Of a stretch of DNA of 46,906 bases, positions 1 to 8,294 are shown piece after piece. The stretch spans positions 1 through 46,906 of the forward strand of contig QWPV01000014.1 in NCBI GenBank assembly GCA_003671055.1, read 5' to 3'. The notes under the pieces were generated by a model. That model worked only from the letters and a program-made list of their open reading frames with translations. It searched no databases and was not told the DNA's origin. The position numbers were made by a program, and so were the translations under genes. This DNA is from Planctomycetota bacterium. GTDB lineage: Bacteria > Planctomycetota > Phycisphaerae > Phycisphaerales > SM1A02. How positions within the stretch are numbered: position 1 is the first letter of the stretch; every line of letters starts with the position of its first letter.

Positions 1-485
1 ATGCCATCAAGAAACGCGTGATCGATTGTGAACGCAGGTGTGGCAGCATTCGCATCGAATCGAATCTCAGGAATGCCTGATTGCAGCCATATTTCTAGCA
101 CTTTCGCGCCCTTCGTCGTCGTGACGAAGCGATCCTGATCGATGTCCTTCTCCACCCATTCGCCCCGACGGAGCAAAAATCCAATGCGGGGCGGAAACTC
201 CTTGAAGGGGACCACCGCAGTACTGCCGAACGCATCGCGCTGATCGAACGCGTACGCGCGCCCTTCGCCGTGCTCAGGCCACGCCCATACATTCCAGTCC
301 GTGTACTTCTCGTCAACGCGGTGATAGTGCACGACGAGCAGATGCGTTGCGGGCGCGCCATCCACTTTCCAATCATGCGGATCGAACGTTGAACGAACAG
401 CAGTGGATGGTGGTCCGTCTGCGTGCGCAGTGAGACCGAAGGACGCGAAAACGACAAAGAGCCATCGAAGGGCACGTGCCATCAT
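1..485 (-). CDS. N-terminal part of a secreted pullulanase-type protein (PUD/CBM41-like domain), cut by window edge
   Basis: The minus-strand frame is open from the ATG at 485 to the window edge (161 codons), so the 3' part is missing. The first 23 residues form a signal peptide ending near AHA. Residues about 48-135 contain LLVVHYHR, DWNVWAWP, a Tyr-Ala-Phe segment and EKDIDQDRFV. These match the bacterial pullulanase-associated domain, a starch-binding module at the N-terminus of type I pullulanases and related GH13 enzymes. The likely role is extracellular or periplasmic binding and hydrolysis of alpha-glucans, but the catalytic domain is outside the window. A second in-frame ATG lies directly after the first. 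The gene starts 20 bp after the rluD-like stop and is probably the last member of a three-gene minus-strand run. Confidence 0.72.
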   Translation of the reverse strand, partial: MMARALRWLFVVFASFGLTAHADGPPSTAVRSTFDPHDWKVDGAPATHLLVVHYHRVDEKYTDWNVWAWPEHGEGRAYAFDQRDAFGSTAVVPFKEFPPRIGFLLRRGEWVEKDIDQDRFVTTTKGAKVLEIWLQSGIPEIRFDANAATPAFTIDHAFLDG

Positions 486-505
486 CGCAGTGTACACACG
501 TCATT

Positions 506-1672
506 TCACACACCTGCGCTTGCAAGATCGATCGTTGCGCCTGGCGGCGTGAGCAATTCACTCACCTGCGATCCACGAAGCAATTCGAGCGCGCGTTGAA
601 GGTCAGCTGCCACTGGAGCAGTAAACATCATCGGTGTCTCCGTCATCGGATGACGGAAGCCGAGCGTCGTCGCGTGCAGTGCTTGTCGTGCGAGCAGCAT
701 CGTGGTCGCGGTGCCACCGAGATCGCGCTCGGTGACGTGCTTGCCACCGTACATGTCGTCGCCGACAAGCGGATAGCCGCGCCAAGTCATATGCACGCGA
801 ATCTGATGCGTGCGTCCGGTCTTCAACTCCAATTCAACCAGCGTGAATTGCTCGCCACTTTCGAGTGTGAATCGTTCGCGCACACGGCAGATCGTGAGTG
901 ATTCTTTGCCCGTGTCATCGTGGCGAACCGCGTACTTCTCTTTGATCGTCGCGTGCTTACCGAGCGGCGCATCGATCTGCGTGACGAGATCTGGAACCGC
1001 GCCGTGCACGATCGCGAGGTAGCGCTTGTCCGTGCGACGCATTTCGAATTGCTTGCCCAAGCGCCAGTGCGCGGTGTCATTCTTCGCAGCGACGATTGCG
1101 CCAGAGGTCCACTTGTCGAGTCGATGGACGACGCCTGGTCGCGCGAACTCTTCGCCCACGGTACTCAGCATGCCGCCCGAGAGATTCTTGAACCGCCACG
1201 CGAGCGCGTTGATGAGCGTTCCAGTCTTATGACTTCGCGCAGGATGCACGATGAGACCAGCAGGTTTGTTCACGACGATGATCGCGTCGTCTTCGAACAA
1301 TACATCAAGCGGAATATCTTCAGGTTGAATCGCGCCAGAGGGTGGTGGAGGAAGTGTCGCGATGATGTGATCACCGAGCCGCAACTTCGTTGAGTTCTTT
1401 GGCGCGCGACCATTCACAGTCACCGCCGACTCGTCAATCAAGCGTTGAATCTGCGTGCGCGAGAGAAACGGGACGCGGTCCACAAGGTATCGATCGAGCC
1501 GCTTCTCAAGATCCTTGAGCAGCTTGAACTCCACGCGCACAGGCGTCTCATCGTCTACAGCCGCTTGTCGTTCATACAACGCAAACAGCGCGTCACGATC
1601 GACCGTTCCGCTTGGACCGATGAGTTCGATGTCCTCAGGCGTGGACGCTTCTGGTTGTTCCGTATCCATCAA
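506..1672 (-). CDS. rluD: RluA/RluD-family rRNA pseudouridine synthase
   Basis: The 388-residue protein has an S4 RNA-binding domain at about residues 56-105 (RLDRYLVDRVPFLSR, VTVNGR). A pseudouridine synthase catalytic domain follows from about residue 125. The signature HRLDKWTSG is at 183-191, with Asp186 as the expected catalytic aspartate; the family usually has D or E where this protein has Trp. Downstream are GRTHQIRVH and GYPLVGD, typical of RluA/RluC/RluD enzymes. It should isomerise uridine to pseudouridine in structured RNA, most likely 23S rRNA helix 69 if it is a true RluD, but RluC or another subfamily cannot be excluded. The N-terminus has about 45 extra acidic residues compared with E. 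coli RluD. It starts 9 bp after the preceding gene, suggesting co-transcription. Confidence 0.88.
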   Translation of the reverse strand: MMDTEQPEASTPEDIELIGPSGTVDRDALFALYERQAAVDDETPVRVEFKLLKDLEKRLDRYLVDRVPFLSRTQIQRLIDESAVTVNGRAPKNSTKLRLGDHIIATLPPPPSGAIQPEDIPLDVLFEDDAIIVVNKPAGLIVHPARSHKTGTLINALAWRFKNLSGGMLSTVGEEFARPGVVHRLDKWTSGAIVAAKNDTAHWRLGKQFEMRRTDKRYLAIVHGAVPDLVTQIDAPLGKHATIKEKYAVRHDDTGKESLTICRVRERFTLESGEQFTLVELELKTGRTHQIRVHMTWRGYPLVGDDMYGGKHVTERDLGGTATTMLLARQALHATTLGFRHPMTETPMMFTAPVAADLQRALELLRGSQVSELLTPPGATIDLASAGV

Positions 1673-1681
1673 TGCTCGCGA

Positions 1682-2482
1682 TTAGCCGCCGGTAGGCGCT
1701 GGCGCAGGCGCGGGCTCGGGTTCGGGTGTTGGCGCAGGCGCGGTCACAGGCATCTCGAGTGATCGAAGAATGTCGCCAGTCATGTCAGGCGCGACAGGAT
1801 CAATCGATGCTTTCACCGGAATCGCCGCCTTCGGAGGAAGAGCGACGCCATTTTCGATTGATGCGAGTGATGCAAGCCGTGCTGTTGTAACTTTGCTGAG
1901 CGCGGTAAATCCGCCCGTTGCACTCGCGGCTTGTTCAAGCATCATGCGCGCTTGCACGAAATCGCCGCGACTCTCGGCCACAGCAGCGCGACCAATGAGC
2001 GCAGGAATCACCACAGGACCACTCGCACCACTCTTCGCAACGGATTTCGCAAGTTCGATCACCTGTGCGTAGTCATCATCGGCTGCGTCTTGCACAACTT
2101 TGCGCGATGTCTCGTCGAGTGGTTGCGCTGGTTGTCCTTCAACTGGTCGAACGATGAAGCCGCTCTGCAGTTGTTGCAGTCGCATGTCGCCCGCAGCAAG
2201 CAGCGCGAGCATGGCGATTTGCGGAACGTTTGCTTGCGCCTTCGCAACAGCTTCGAGATCTTCCACGGTCGTCGCTTCCGCGAGATCGTTCCACGCAAGC
2301 TTCACGGCGTCGCGTTGCTTCTCGCGATAGAGATTCCACCCGAGGAATGCGCACACGGTGATGAGCACAACGAGCAGGTAGTTCGAACCCTTCGTCTTGA
2401 GCCAGTAGACGAGGTCATCATTGATCCGACTCTGAGAGACGTCGGTGCTTTGAACTTGTGAAAGTCGGTTCTTGTCAGCCAT
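1682..2482 (-). CDS. Membrane-anchored protein of unknown function (TPR/YfgM-like architecture)
   Basis: From the ATG at 2482 the protein has 266 residues. A single membrane segment lies at about residues 34-52 (NYLLVVLITVCAFLGW), followed by an Ala-rich helical domain. The tail is rich in Pro, Ala and Glu and ends in TGG. The order of short cytoplasmic N-terminus, one TM helix and helical-repeat exterior resembles YfgM-type tetratricopeptide proteins, but no TPR consensus is certain. The frame is open further upstream to 2785, but the upstream residues are low quality and cover the divergent gap to the HAD gene, so the inner start is preferred. It is first in a run with the rluD-like and pullulanase-type genes. 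Confidence 0.75.
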   Translation of the reverse strand: MADKNRLSQVQSTDVSQSRINDDLVYWLKTKGSNYLLVVLITVCAFLGWNLYREKQRDAVKLAWNDLAEATTVEDLEAVAKAQANVPQIAMLALLAAGDMRLQQLQSGFIVRPVEGQPAQPLDETSRKVVQDAADDDYAQVIELAKSVAKSGASGPVVIPALIGRAAVAESRGDFVQARMMLEQAASATGGFTALSKVTTARLASLASIENGVALPPKAAIPVKASIDPVAPDMTGDILRSLEMPVTAPAPTPEPEPAPAPAPTGG

Positions 2483-2624
2483 GGGAGGGAGGAGGATACG
2501 GGGTTTGCGGCGGTGGGGAAAGTCGTTCAGTGGCTCTGAGGCGAGATTCCTCAGCGAGTAGAGTCCACATGCGGTTTTTGGACCCTTGTTCTGTACCCCT
2601 ATCGGTCTTCGCAGGCCTCTTCCT

Positions 2625-3482
2625 ATGTCGATTCGCATGTTCGTCGCTGATCTTGATGGAACCCTCCTTAATGACAAGGGGGAAGTTTCGCGTGGAGCGC
2701 TCGCGGCGATCGAGCGATTGCGGAGTCGCGGCGTCGAGTTTATTCCTGCGACTGGTCGATCGCTTCCTGAGTGCGTGCATGTCATGAAGGCGATCGGGCA
2801 CGAAGGTCGGATGATCGCTGCGGGCGGTGCGCTCGTACATGAGTGTCGTCGCGGTGATGTGCTTTTGCGTCGACCAATCGCCGCGGACCTCGTGAAGCGA
2901 CTTGTTGAAGTTGTCAGTCGACACGGACACCTCGCGCATCTACTGCAAGATCACACCGCAACCACGCACGACTATCTCATGATCGGCGAGCAGGAGTTCG
3001 ATCCTGCGACGAAGTGGTGGTTCGACACGCTTCCGCTGACGTATCGACGCATCGAGAAGTTGACCGACATGGATGCAATGCATCACACCGTTCGTGTGGG
3101 AACAGTTGCACTCGGTGATGAACTCGGCGCGGTCGCGCAGGATGTTGAAGCGACGCTCGGTGGACTTGTGACAGCGCAGCATTGGCCAGCGTTGACTGCT
3201 GAGAAGGCGATCCAAACGAGGACGCATCTTCTCGAGACCTTCGCAGCCCGCGTGAGCAAATGGACGAGTGTTGCTGCACTCGCTGCGCTTGATGGCGTGC
3301 ATCGAGAGGAGATCGCTGCAATTGGCGATGGACTGAATGACTTCGAGTTGATTCGCGAAGCAGGGCTTGGGATGGCGATGGGCAATGCGGATCCTCGCAT
3401 CGCGGCGGTCGCGCGCGTCCAAGTCGCGACGAACAGCGCGGAGGGATTCGCCGAATCCGTCGAACGTGCGTTAGCGTCCTGA
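2625..3482 (+). CDS. Cof-type HAD-superfamily hydrolase
   Basis: The protein has 285 residues from the ATG at 2625. HAD motif I is FVADLDGTLL, with nucleophile Asp9 and acid/base Asp11. Motif II is the PATGRS segment near residue 45. Motif IV is GDGLNDFEL at about 234-242, with the two metal-binding Asp residues. The large cap between motifs II and III is of the Cof/YbiV (type IIB) kind. Such enzymes dephosphorylate sugar phosphates, flavin precursors or pyridoxal phosphate; the substrate cannot be read from sequence. The frame opens earlier at 2586, but DLDGTLL proteins normally begin five to ten residues before the motif. It is transcribed divergently from the 1682-2482 gene across a 142-bp gap. 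Confidence 0.87.
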   Translation: MSIRMFVADLDGTLLNDKGEVSRGALAAIERLRSRGVEFIPATGRSLPECVHVMKAIGHEGRMIAAGGALVHECRRGDVLLRRPIAADLVKRLVEVVSRHGHLAHLLQDHTATTHDYLMIGEQEFDPATKWWFDTLPLTYRRIEKLTDMDAMHHTVRVGTVALGDELGAVAQDVEATLGGLVTAQHWPALTAEKAIQTRTHLLETFAARVSKWTSVAALAALDGVHREEIAAIGDGLNDFELIREAGLGMAMGNADPRIAAVARVQVATNSAEGFAESVERALAS

Positions 3483-3519
3483 TGCAGAGCCCAATCGCAT
3501 CTTCCCGTACCATTCAAAC

Positions 3520-6500
3520 GTGCACTCAGCTTCTGGCGGCGCATCCGCAGCAAAACCAGCACCCGCTCGACTCGCTCGCGCGGAGGGAGCGGTGTTTCTT
3601 GATGCGTACGAAGCGATTCTCAAGGGTGTGCTTGAGTCGCAAGTCCCTGTGAGTGTTGTCGCTGCGCCGCGTCGAGCGCCCTTTGAACGATTGCAGCGCG
3701 TTGCGAATGAGCCAGAGCATGCGCGCGTGCTTGCCCGTCATCAAGTTGAACTGCTCGTCGGTGGCGATGCGGCGCGCGCGATTTCACTCGCGTGTGCATG
3801 CGTTCGCGGTGGACGCAGCGCGGTTGCGCTTGTGCCCAATGATGAACTTGTGCGAGGCGCTGATGCAGTGCTGCGTGCGAGTGAGAGTTTCGTGAATCCA
3901 GAAGCTGGTCTCGCAGTGCTGTTTGAAGATGATCCGATTCGAGTTCCTGGATGCTGCCCTCGCCGCATCGCACTCGGCGCGGGTCTTCCGACGATTGAAC
4001 CAACCGATCTCTCTTCGCTTCGCAGCAGCATCGAATGGGCATTGCGACTTTCACGCGCCGCAGGAAAGCCAGTCGCGGTCATCATGCATCGCGCGCTGTT
4101 GCAAAGCGCGGACACGATCGAAGCGCGGCCCAACCGCGTGCCAGGAAGCGTTGATGAGTTGATTCTTTCGCGCAGGCAACGGCATGGACCTCGCGCAGGT
4201 GAGGCACTCGATCTTGTTCGCATGGCGCGACGACTTGAGGTCGATCAACTCAGCGCGTTGCCGAGCCCTGGCGAGCGCGAGTTTGTGGGCTTCCTCACGG
4301 TGGGTCCGTGTGACCGCGCGTTGATGCATCTCTTGGATGAGTTCGGACTCGCTGGGCGTGTTCCTGTGTTGCGCCTCGGCATGATCAGTCCCGTCGATGA
4401 CTCGATTCTCACGCGATTTCTCGATCGTGTGCAGCACGCCGTCGTACTCGAGCCGCGTCCGGGCAGCGTGGTCGCGAACGTGATTGAAGTTGCTGAAGTG
4501 ATTCGTCGCCGCGGACATCGCACGGCGAAACTTTGGTGGACAGACATGCCGCCGCTTGAAGACGGCGAAGTGCTTGATCTTCGTCCGGGCGATTCCATCC
4601 ATCCATCCTTGTTGGTGCGAAAGATTCTGCATCTCTTGCATCAAGCACGCCCGAATGCGCAGATCGGACTCAGGCTCGCATCGCAGCGAGGCATGCTTGA
4701 GTCGATCAAACTGCCGATACGCGCGCCCGAGGGCGGCGGCGCAGAAACAATCATTCGAGAGCAGTTTGCAGCACTCGATCAAGAACTACGCACCGATTCT
4801 GTGTCGCACGATGCGGATGAAATCCACACCGTGCTCGCGCTTGATGAACTCCCCGCGCCTGGCGCAGCAGCGCGCACAGTGCTCTGCGAGTTATGGAAGC
4901 GCGCGCGATTTATTGAGGAGGGCGCGGCATCAATCTTGCAAGCGGCGCGTGATCCTGCGCCTCGCATCATCGCGGTGCTTGACTTCATTCCTGGCACCGA
5001 TCCAGATCTTGAACGACTCGCGAGCGCAGCCGTTCCAGCAAATGCAGCGGACCGCGTCATCATCGAGCGTGTGAGCTTGCATGATCCCGCGGCGGTGCTT
5101 GATCGACTGCGCACGGCTGCATATCGCAGCGGCGTTTCCGTGTTGTTCTTCCACGGTGTCGATGCGCGCGGCGGAGAGTCGACAGTGGAAGCGGATCGAC
5201 TTGGCTATCCACCGCAGCAACGACTTGTCTGGCCAGCAGACCTCGCGTGTGAATTGCGCCCACAACTTGCGCCGCATCGCATCGAGAACGGGTTGGAGCG
5301 GGGCGCAACGCCGATCCAAGGGGAGTTCACGAAGAGCGATGCCCCGCGTGTGCCGGGCGTCGTTCGACTCACGATGCAAACGCTGCTTGAGCAAGTGGAA
5401 GTCACGCGAAGCAAGGCGCCGTGGTCAGCGGTTGCACGACTTGGCGGACGACTTCCAACAACGCGACCGCTGCACGCGGAGCAAGGCATTTGGCGCGCGC
5501 ATTTAGCGGGCATTCGTGCGATCGGTGAATCAGGCGTCGCAGACATCCTCGCGGATGCTGGTCGCGCGATGGGATATCGCGTGGAGATTGGATGGGATCG
5601 ATCGCTCGTTGGACTCGGTCGCATGGCGTGGGCGCAAGTGACCTTTACGAAACTCCGCGTTGCTGATGCGCGCTCGCCTTGTGCGGGCATCATTCCCTAC
5701 GGCGAAGCAGATCTCGTGCTCGGTGTGGATGCAGTGGAAACGCTCCGTGCACTCGGACCGGATCCACTGCTGCGAGTTGCGGATGCGCAACGCACTGCAA
5801 TCGTCGCAAACGACGGCGCGCTTGAAGATCAACTCGATCAGGAGTCCATTCGTCGTTGCGCGCTGTTGTTCAACGCCGCACAAATTTCCTGCGTGGGAAC
5901 GCGACGAGTCGTTGCGGATCTTGCAAGTCGCGCGCGCAACGAATTGCTCTCGGAACGACTGCTCGATGTCGCACTTCTCGGGCTCGCGTTCCAGCGCGGC
6001 TTCATCCCCGTGACGATCGAGGCGATTGAGAGTGCAATGCACGCATTCGAAGCGCGCGGATTTGGCCGTAGTTTCGAGGCATTCTGCTTCGGTCGAAGCC
6101 TCGCGGAAGACACCACGACCGCGCGACGCATCACGGAAGAACGCGAAAGCGTGAACGGCGTCATCAGTCGACTGACGTTCGAACTCGTGCGCGAACGATT
6201 CGGCGGTCGTCGCCGCGCGAAACGATTCCGTCAACACGCCACCGAACTCGTGAGGCGGCTCAACGCAACGCGCGCGGGTGCGCTTGACGAAGCAACTGTG
6301 CGCCTCGCCGTCACCGCGTTGCATCGCACATTAGTGTGGGGCGGTTCGCGCGCGCTCTTCCAATACGAAGAGTTACTCGGCGCGCTCATCGAGGCAGATC
6401 CAGAAGGGCGACTCGCGTGCGCTGCAGCAGAGCCACTCGCTGAGGCGATGCTCCCGCGCGACATTTTCTACGTGCTCTCGATGACGACGAGTCTCGAACA

Positions 6501-6870
6501 GCGTCGTCGCATTCGTGAACGGCTCGTCGTGCGCGGCAGTAATGGCGACAAGATGGAACGGCGCTACCTCAATCGCATCGACCTCGCGATCGCAACACGT
6601 CGCTATCGCCTCGACTTCAGATCCAACGATTGGCCCGCAGAAATCGTGCGTGTGCTGCGGCCACTTATCCCGTGGACATTGCGCGGCGACTCACGAGACC
6701 GAGCAATCCGCGCCTGGGCCATCGACTTCGCACGCCGAGTCACCGCAAACTTCAAAGCCGATCCACGACTCTGGCTCGCGCGCATGGAGCAGTTCGCCGC
6801 AATCTCACGCGACGGCGGCCTCCGCGCAATCGATCCGATCGAACTCCGCATCGCCGTCGAAGGCGTATGA
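3520..6870 (+). CDS. Large indolepyruvate/2-oxoacid ferredoxin oxidoreductase-like protein, apparently without TPP and Fe-S motifs
   Basis: A GTG-start frame of 1116 residues begins 37 bp after the HAD gene. Residues about 30-220 resemble the N-terminal pyrimidine-binding domain of fused indolepyruvate:ferredoxin oxidoreductases. Residues about 450-560 resemble the C-terminal TPP domain: RIIAVLDF sits where family members have a VVAVIGDS-type TPP motif, and SGVSVLFFHGV matches the closing strand. Residues about 665-850 match the gamma domain (GRMAWAQVTF, GEADLVLGVDAVETL). The last 260 residues are helical and unassigned. No GDG/GDS-N thiamine motif and no CxxCxxC ferredoxin cluster are visible, so oxidoreductase activity is doubtful. 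It could be a repurposed relative with a structural or binding role. Homology is recognised by eye and subdomain limits are approximate. Confidence 0.7.
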   Translation: MHSASGGASAAKPAPARLARAEGAVFLDAYEAILKGVLESQVPVSVVAAPRRAPFERLQRVANEPEHARVLARHQVELLVGGDAARAISLACACVRGGRSAVALVPNDELVRGADAVLRASESFVNPEAGLAVLFEDDPIRVPGCCPRRIALGAGLPTIEPTDLSSLRSSIEWALRLSRAAGKPVAVIMHRALLQSADTIEARPNRVPGSVDELILSRRQRHGPRAGEALDLVRMARRLEVDQLSALPSPGEREFVGFLTVGPCDRALMHLLDEFGLAGRVPVLRLGMISPVDDSILTRFLDRVQHAVVLEPRPGSVVANVIEVAEVIRRRGHRTAKLWWTDMPPLEDGEVLDLRPGDSIHPSLLVRKILHLLHQARPNAQIGLRLASQRGMLESIKLPIRAPEGGGAETIIREQFAALDQELRTDSVSHDADEIHTVLALDELPAPGAAARTVLCELWKRARFIEEGAASILQAARDPAPRIIAVLDFIPGTDPDLERLASAAVPANAADRVIIERVSLHDPAAVLDRLRTAAYRSGVSVLFFHGVDARGGESTVEADRLGYPPQQRLVWPADLACELRPQLAPHRIENGLERGATPIQGEFTKSDAPRVPGVVRLTMQTLLEQVEVTRSKAPWSAVARLGGRLPTTRPLHAEQGIWRAHLAGIRAIGESGVADILADAGRAMGYRVEIGWDRSLVGLGRMAWAQVTFTKLRVADARSPCAGIIPYGEADLVLGVDAVETLRALGPDPLLRVADAQRTAIVANDGALEDQLDQESIRRCALLFNAAQISCVGTRRVVADLASRARNELLSERLLDVALLGLAFQRGFIPVTIEAIESAMHAFEARGFGRSFEAFCFGRSLAEDTTTARRITEERESVNGVISRLTFELVRERFGGRRRAKRFRQHATELVRRLNATRAGALDEATVRLAVTALHRTLVWGGSRALFQYEELLGALIEADPEGRLACAAAEPLAEAMLPRDIFYVLSMTTSLEQRRRIRERLVVRGSNGDKMERRYLNRIDLAIATRRYRLDFRSNDWPAEIVRVLRPLIPWTLRGDSRDRAIRAWAIDFARRVTANFKADPRLWLARMEQFAAISRDGGLRAIDPIELRIAVEGV

Positions 6871-6900
6871 ACACAATTCAGGCAAAGCGGATTCACCCCA

Positions 6901-7174
6901 CGCGCTCAACCACGCGATTCAGCCGAATGCCGGCTGTGCCGGCGAGGCGTACGAAAGAGAGCGAAACCGCGCGGCGTCCATGCAGTTCAACGAACATATG
7001 GCAACGCGCGGTCAGTCGCGAACGCTAAGACACGCGCTCAACCACGCGATTCAGCCGAATGCCGGCTGTGCCGGCGAGGCGTACGAAAGAGAGCGAAACC
7101 GCGCGGCGTCCATGCAGTTCAACGAACATATGGCAACGCGCGGTCAGTCGCGAACGCTAAAACACGCGCTCAAC
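6901..7174. repeat. 132-bp tandem repeat, two copies plus a short third start, between convergent genes
   Basis: The segment starting CGCGCTCAAC recurs at 6901, 7033 and 7165, giving a 132-bp period. Copies 1 and 2 are nearly identical and copy 3 is only its first ten bases. These ten bases overlap the rlmN stop codon. Each full copy holds the hairpin GCCGGC-TGT-GCCGGC (6929-6943 and 7061-7075). The period is 44 codons, so one plus-strand frame stays open, but this is a side effect of period length. The 303-bp gap 6871-7173 holds only this repeat. Read on the rlmN sense strand, the core (AGCGTTCGC, GACCGCGCG, CTTTCGTA, CTCGCCGGCA) also occurs at 15703-15767, so it appears to be a dispersed family. 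Confidence 0.9.
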
Positions 7175-8280
7175 TACGCACGCACACTTTCGTGTCGTAA
7201 CTGTCCGCACGCGGCGGCGATGTCTCGACCGCGACTGGCGCGGATGTGAACATTCACGCCCTTTTCCCGGAGTAACTCTTGGAAGCGTTGCACGATGCCG
7301 TCTTCAGGGCGATTGAAGGGGACGCCCTTCACTTCGTTGTAGCGGATGAGATTCACATTCGCGCGCAGTGAGTTAGCGAGTGCGGCAAGTTCGAGTGCGT
7401 GCTCGCGGCGATCGTTGAATCCTCCGAGGAGAATGTATTCAAGTGTGACTTCGCGGCCGGTCTTCTTGAACCATTCGTTGCAAGCGTCGAGTAGTTCGGC
7501 GATTGTCGAATATTCAGCCCACGGAATGATCTTGCGACGCAGCTCATCGTTGGGCGCGTGCAGCGACAGCGCGAGCGTGACGGGAATTTCGAAGGTGCAG
7601 AGTTTGCGAATCGCTGCGGGAAGTCCAACGGTGGACACCGTAATCTTGCGCGCGCCGACACCCATGCCCCACGGCGCGTTGATCGTGCGAATCGCTTCCG
7701 TGACTTCGTTGAAGTTCGCGAGCGGTTCACCCATGCCCATGAAGACGACATTCGAAATGCGATCCACGCCATCAAGTTGCGCGAGTCGCCAAACTTGCTC
7801 GACGATCCTTCCAGCATTGAGATTTCCATCAAGACCACCGATGCCACTGGCGCAGAACGCGCAACCAACAGGGCAGCCGACTTGGCTCGACACGCATGCA
7901 GTTTTGCGATCTTCAGTAGGAATCATCACCGTTTCGGTTTGCTTCGACGGTTCGTCGCCCATGAGGCGGATGCCCGTGCCGCTCTGTGCTGCGCGCTCAG
8001 CACGCTCCGCAGCAGTCGGCCAACCGATGAGCAGCTTCTGTGTGTCGTCACTCGCGAGTTGATGCCGAATGACTTCACCATCAAGCACGGTGAATGCCTC
8101 GACGAGTTTCGCGCGCGCGAGCTTTGAGAGATTCGTCATCTGCTCGAAATCGGAAATACCTTTCGAATAAACCCAGTCGAGCACTTGTGGTGCGGCGAAC
8201 TTCGGAAGGCCGAGCGCTTCGAAGCGTTGTTCGAGCGTGGTCGGATTGAAGTTGAAGATGGAGTCGAGAGCAGTGGGCAT
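7174..8280 (-). CDS. rlmN: Dual-specificity 23S rRNA m2A2503/tRNA m2A37 methyltransferase RlmN
   Basis: The 368-residue protein is a radical SAM methyltransferase. The cluster-binding cysteines are in GCPVGCAFC (Cys136, Cys140, Cys143; CxxxCxxC). Other RlmN features are MGMGEPL, VSTVGLP, ALSLHAPND and RASRGRDIAAACGQL. Cys358 in the last motif is the expected methyl-carrying cysteine. It methylates C2 of adenosine 2503 in 23S rRNA and A37 in some tRNAs. The N-terminal helical domain (LEQRFEALGLPKFAAPQVLDW) is intact, and the length is normal for the family. It lies 14 bp downstream of ispH on the same strand, suggesting an ispH-rlmN operon. Its 3' end abuts the tandem repeat. Confidence 0.96.
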   Translation of the reverse strand: MPTALDSIFNFNPTTLEQRFEALGLPKFAAPQVLDWVYSKGISDFEQMTNLSKLARAKLVEAFTVLDGEVIRHQLASDDTQKLLIGWPTAAERAERAAQSGTGIRLMGDEPSKQTETVMIPTEDRKTACVSSQVGCPVGCAFCASGIGGLDGNLNAGRIVEQVWRLAQLDGVDRISNVVFMGMGEPLANFNEVTEAIRTINAPWGMGVGARKITVSTVGLPAAIRKLCTFEIPVTLALSLHAPNDELRRKIIPWAEYSTIAELLDACNEWFKKTGREVTLEYILLGGFNDRREHALELAALANSLRANVNLIRYNEVKGVPFNRPEDGIVQRFQELLREKGVNVHIRASRGRDIAAACGQLRHESVRA

Positions 8281-8294
8281 AGGTATTCAGGTGA

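Noticed and set aside
6515-7249. Plus-strand frame of 244 codons spanning the repeat, with two near-identical 44-residue blocks
   Set aside because: Its first half lies inside the IOR-like gene in another frame, and the repeat period being a multiple of three explains the open frame.
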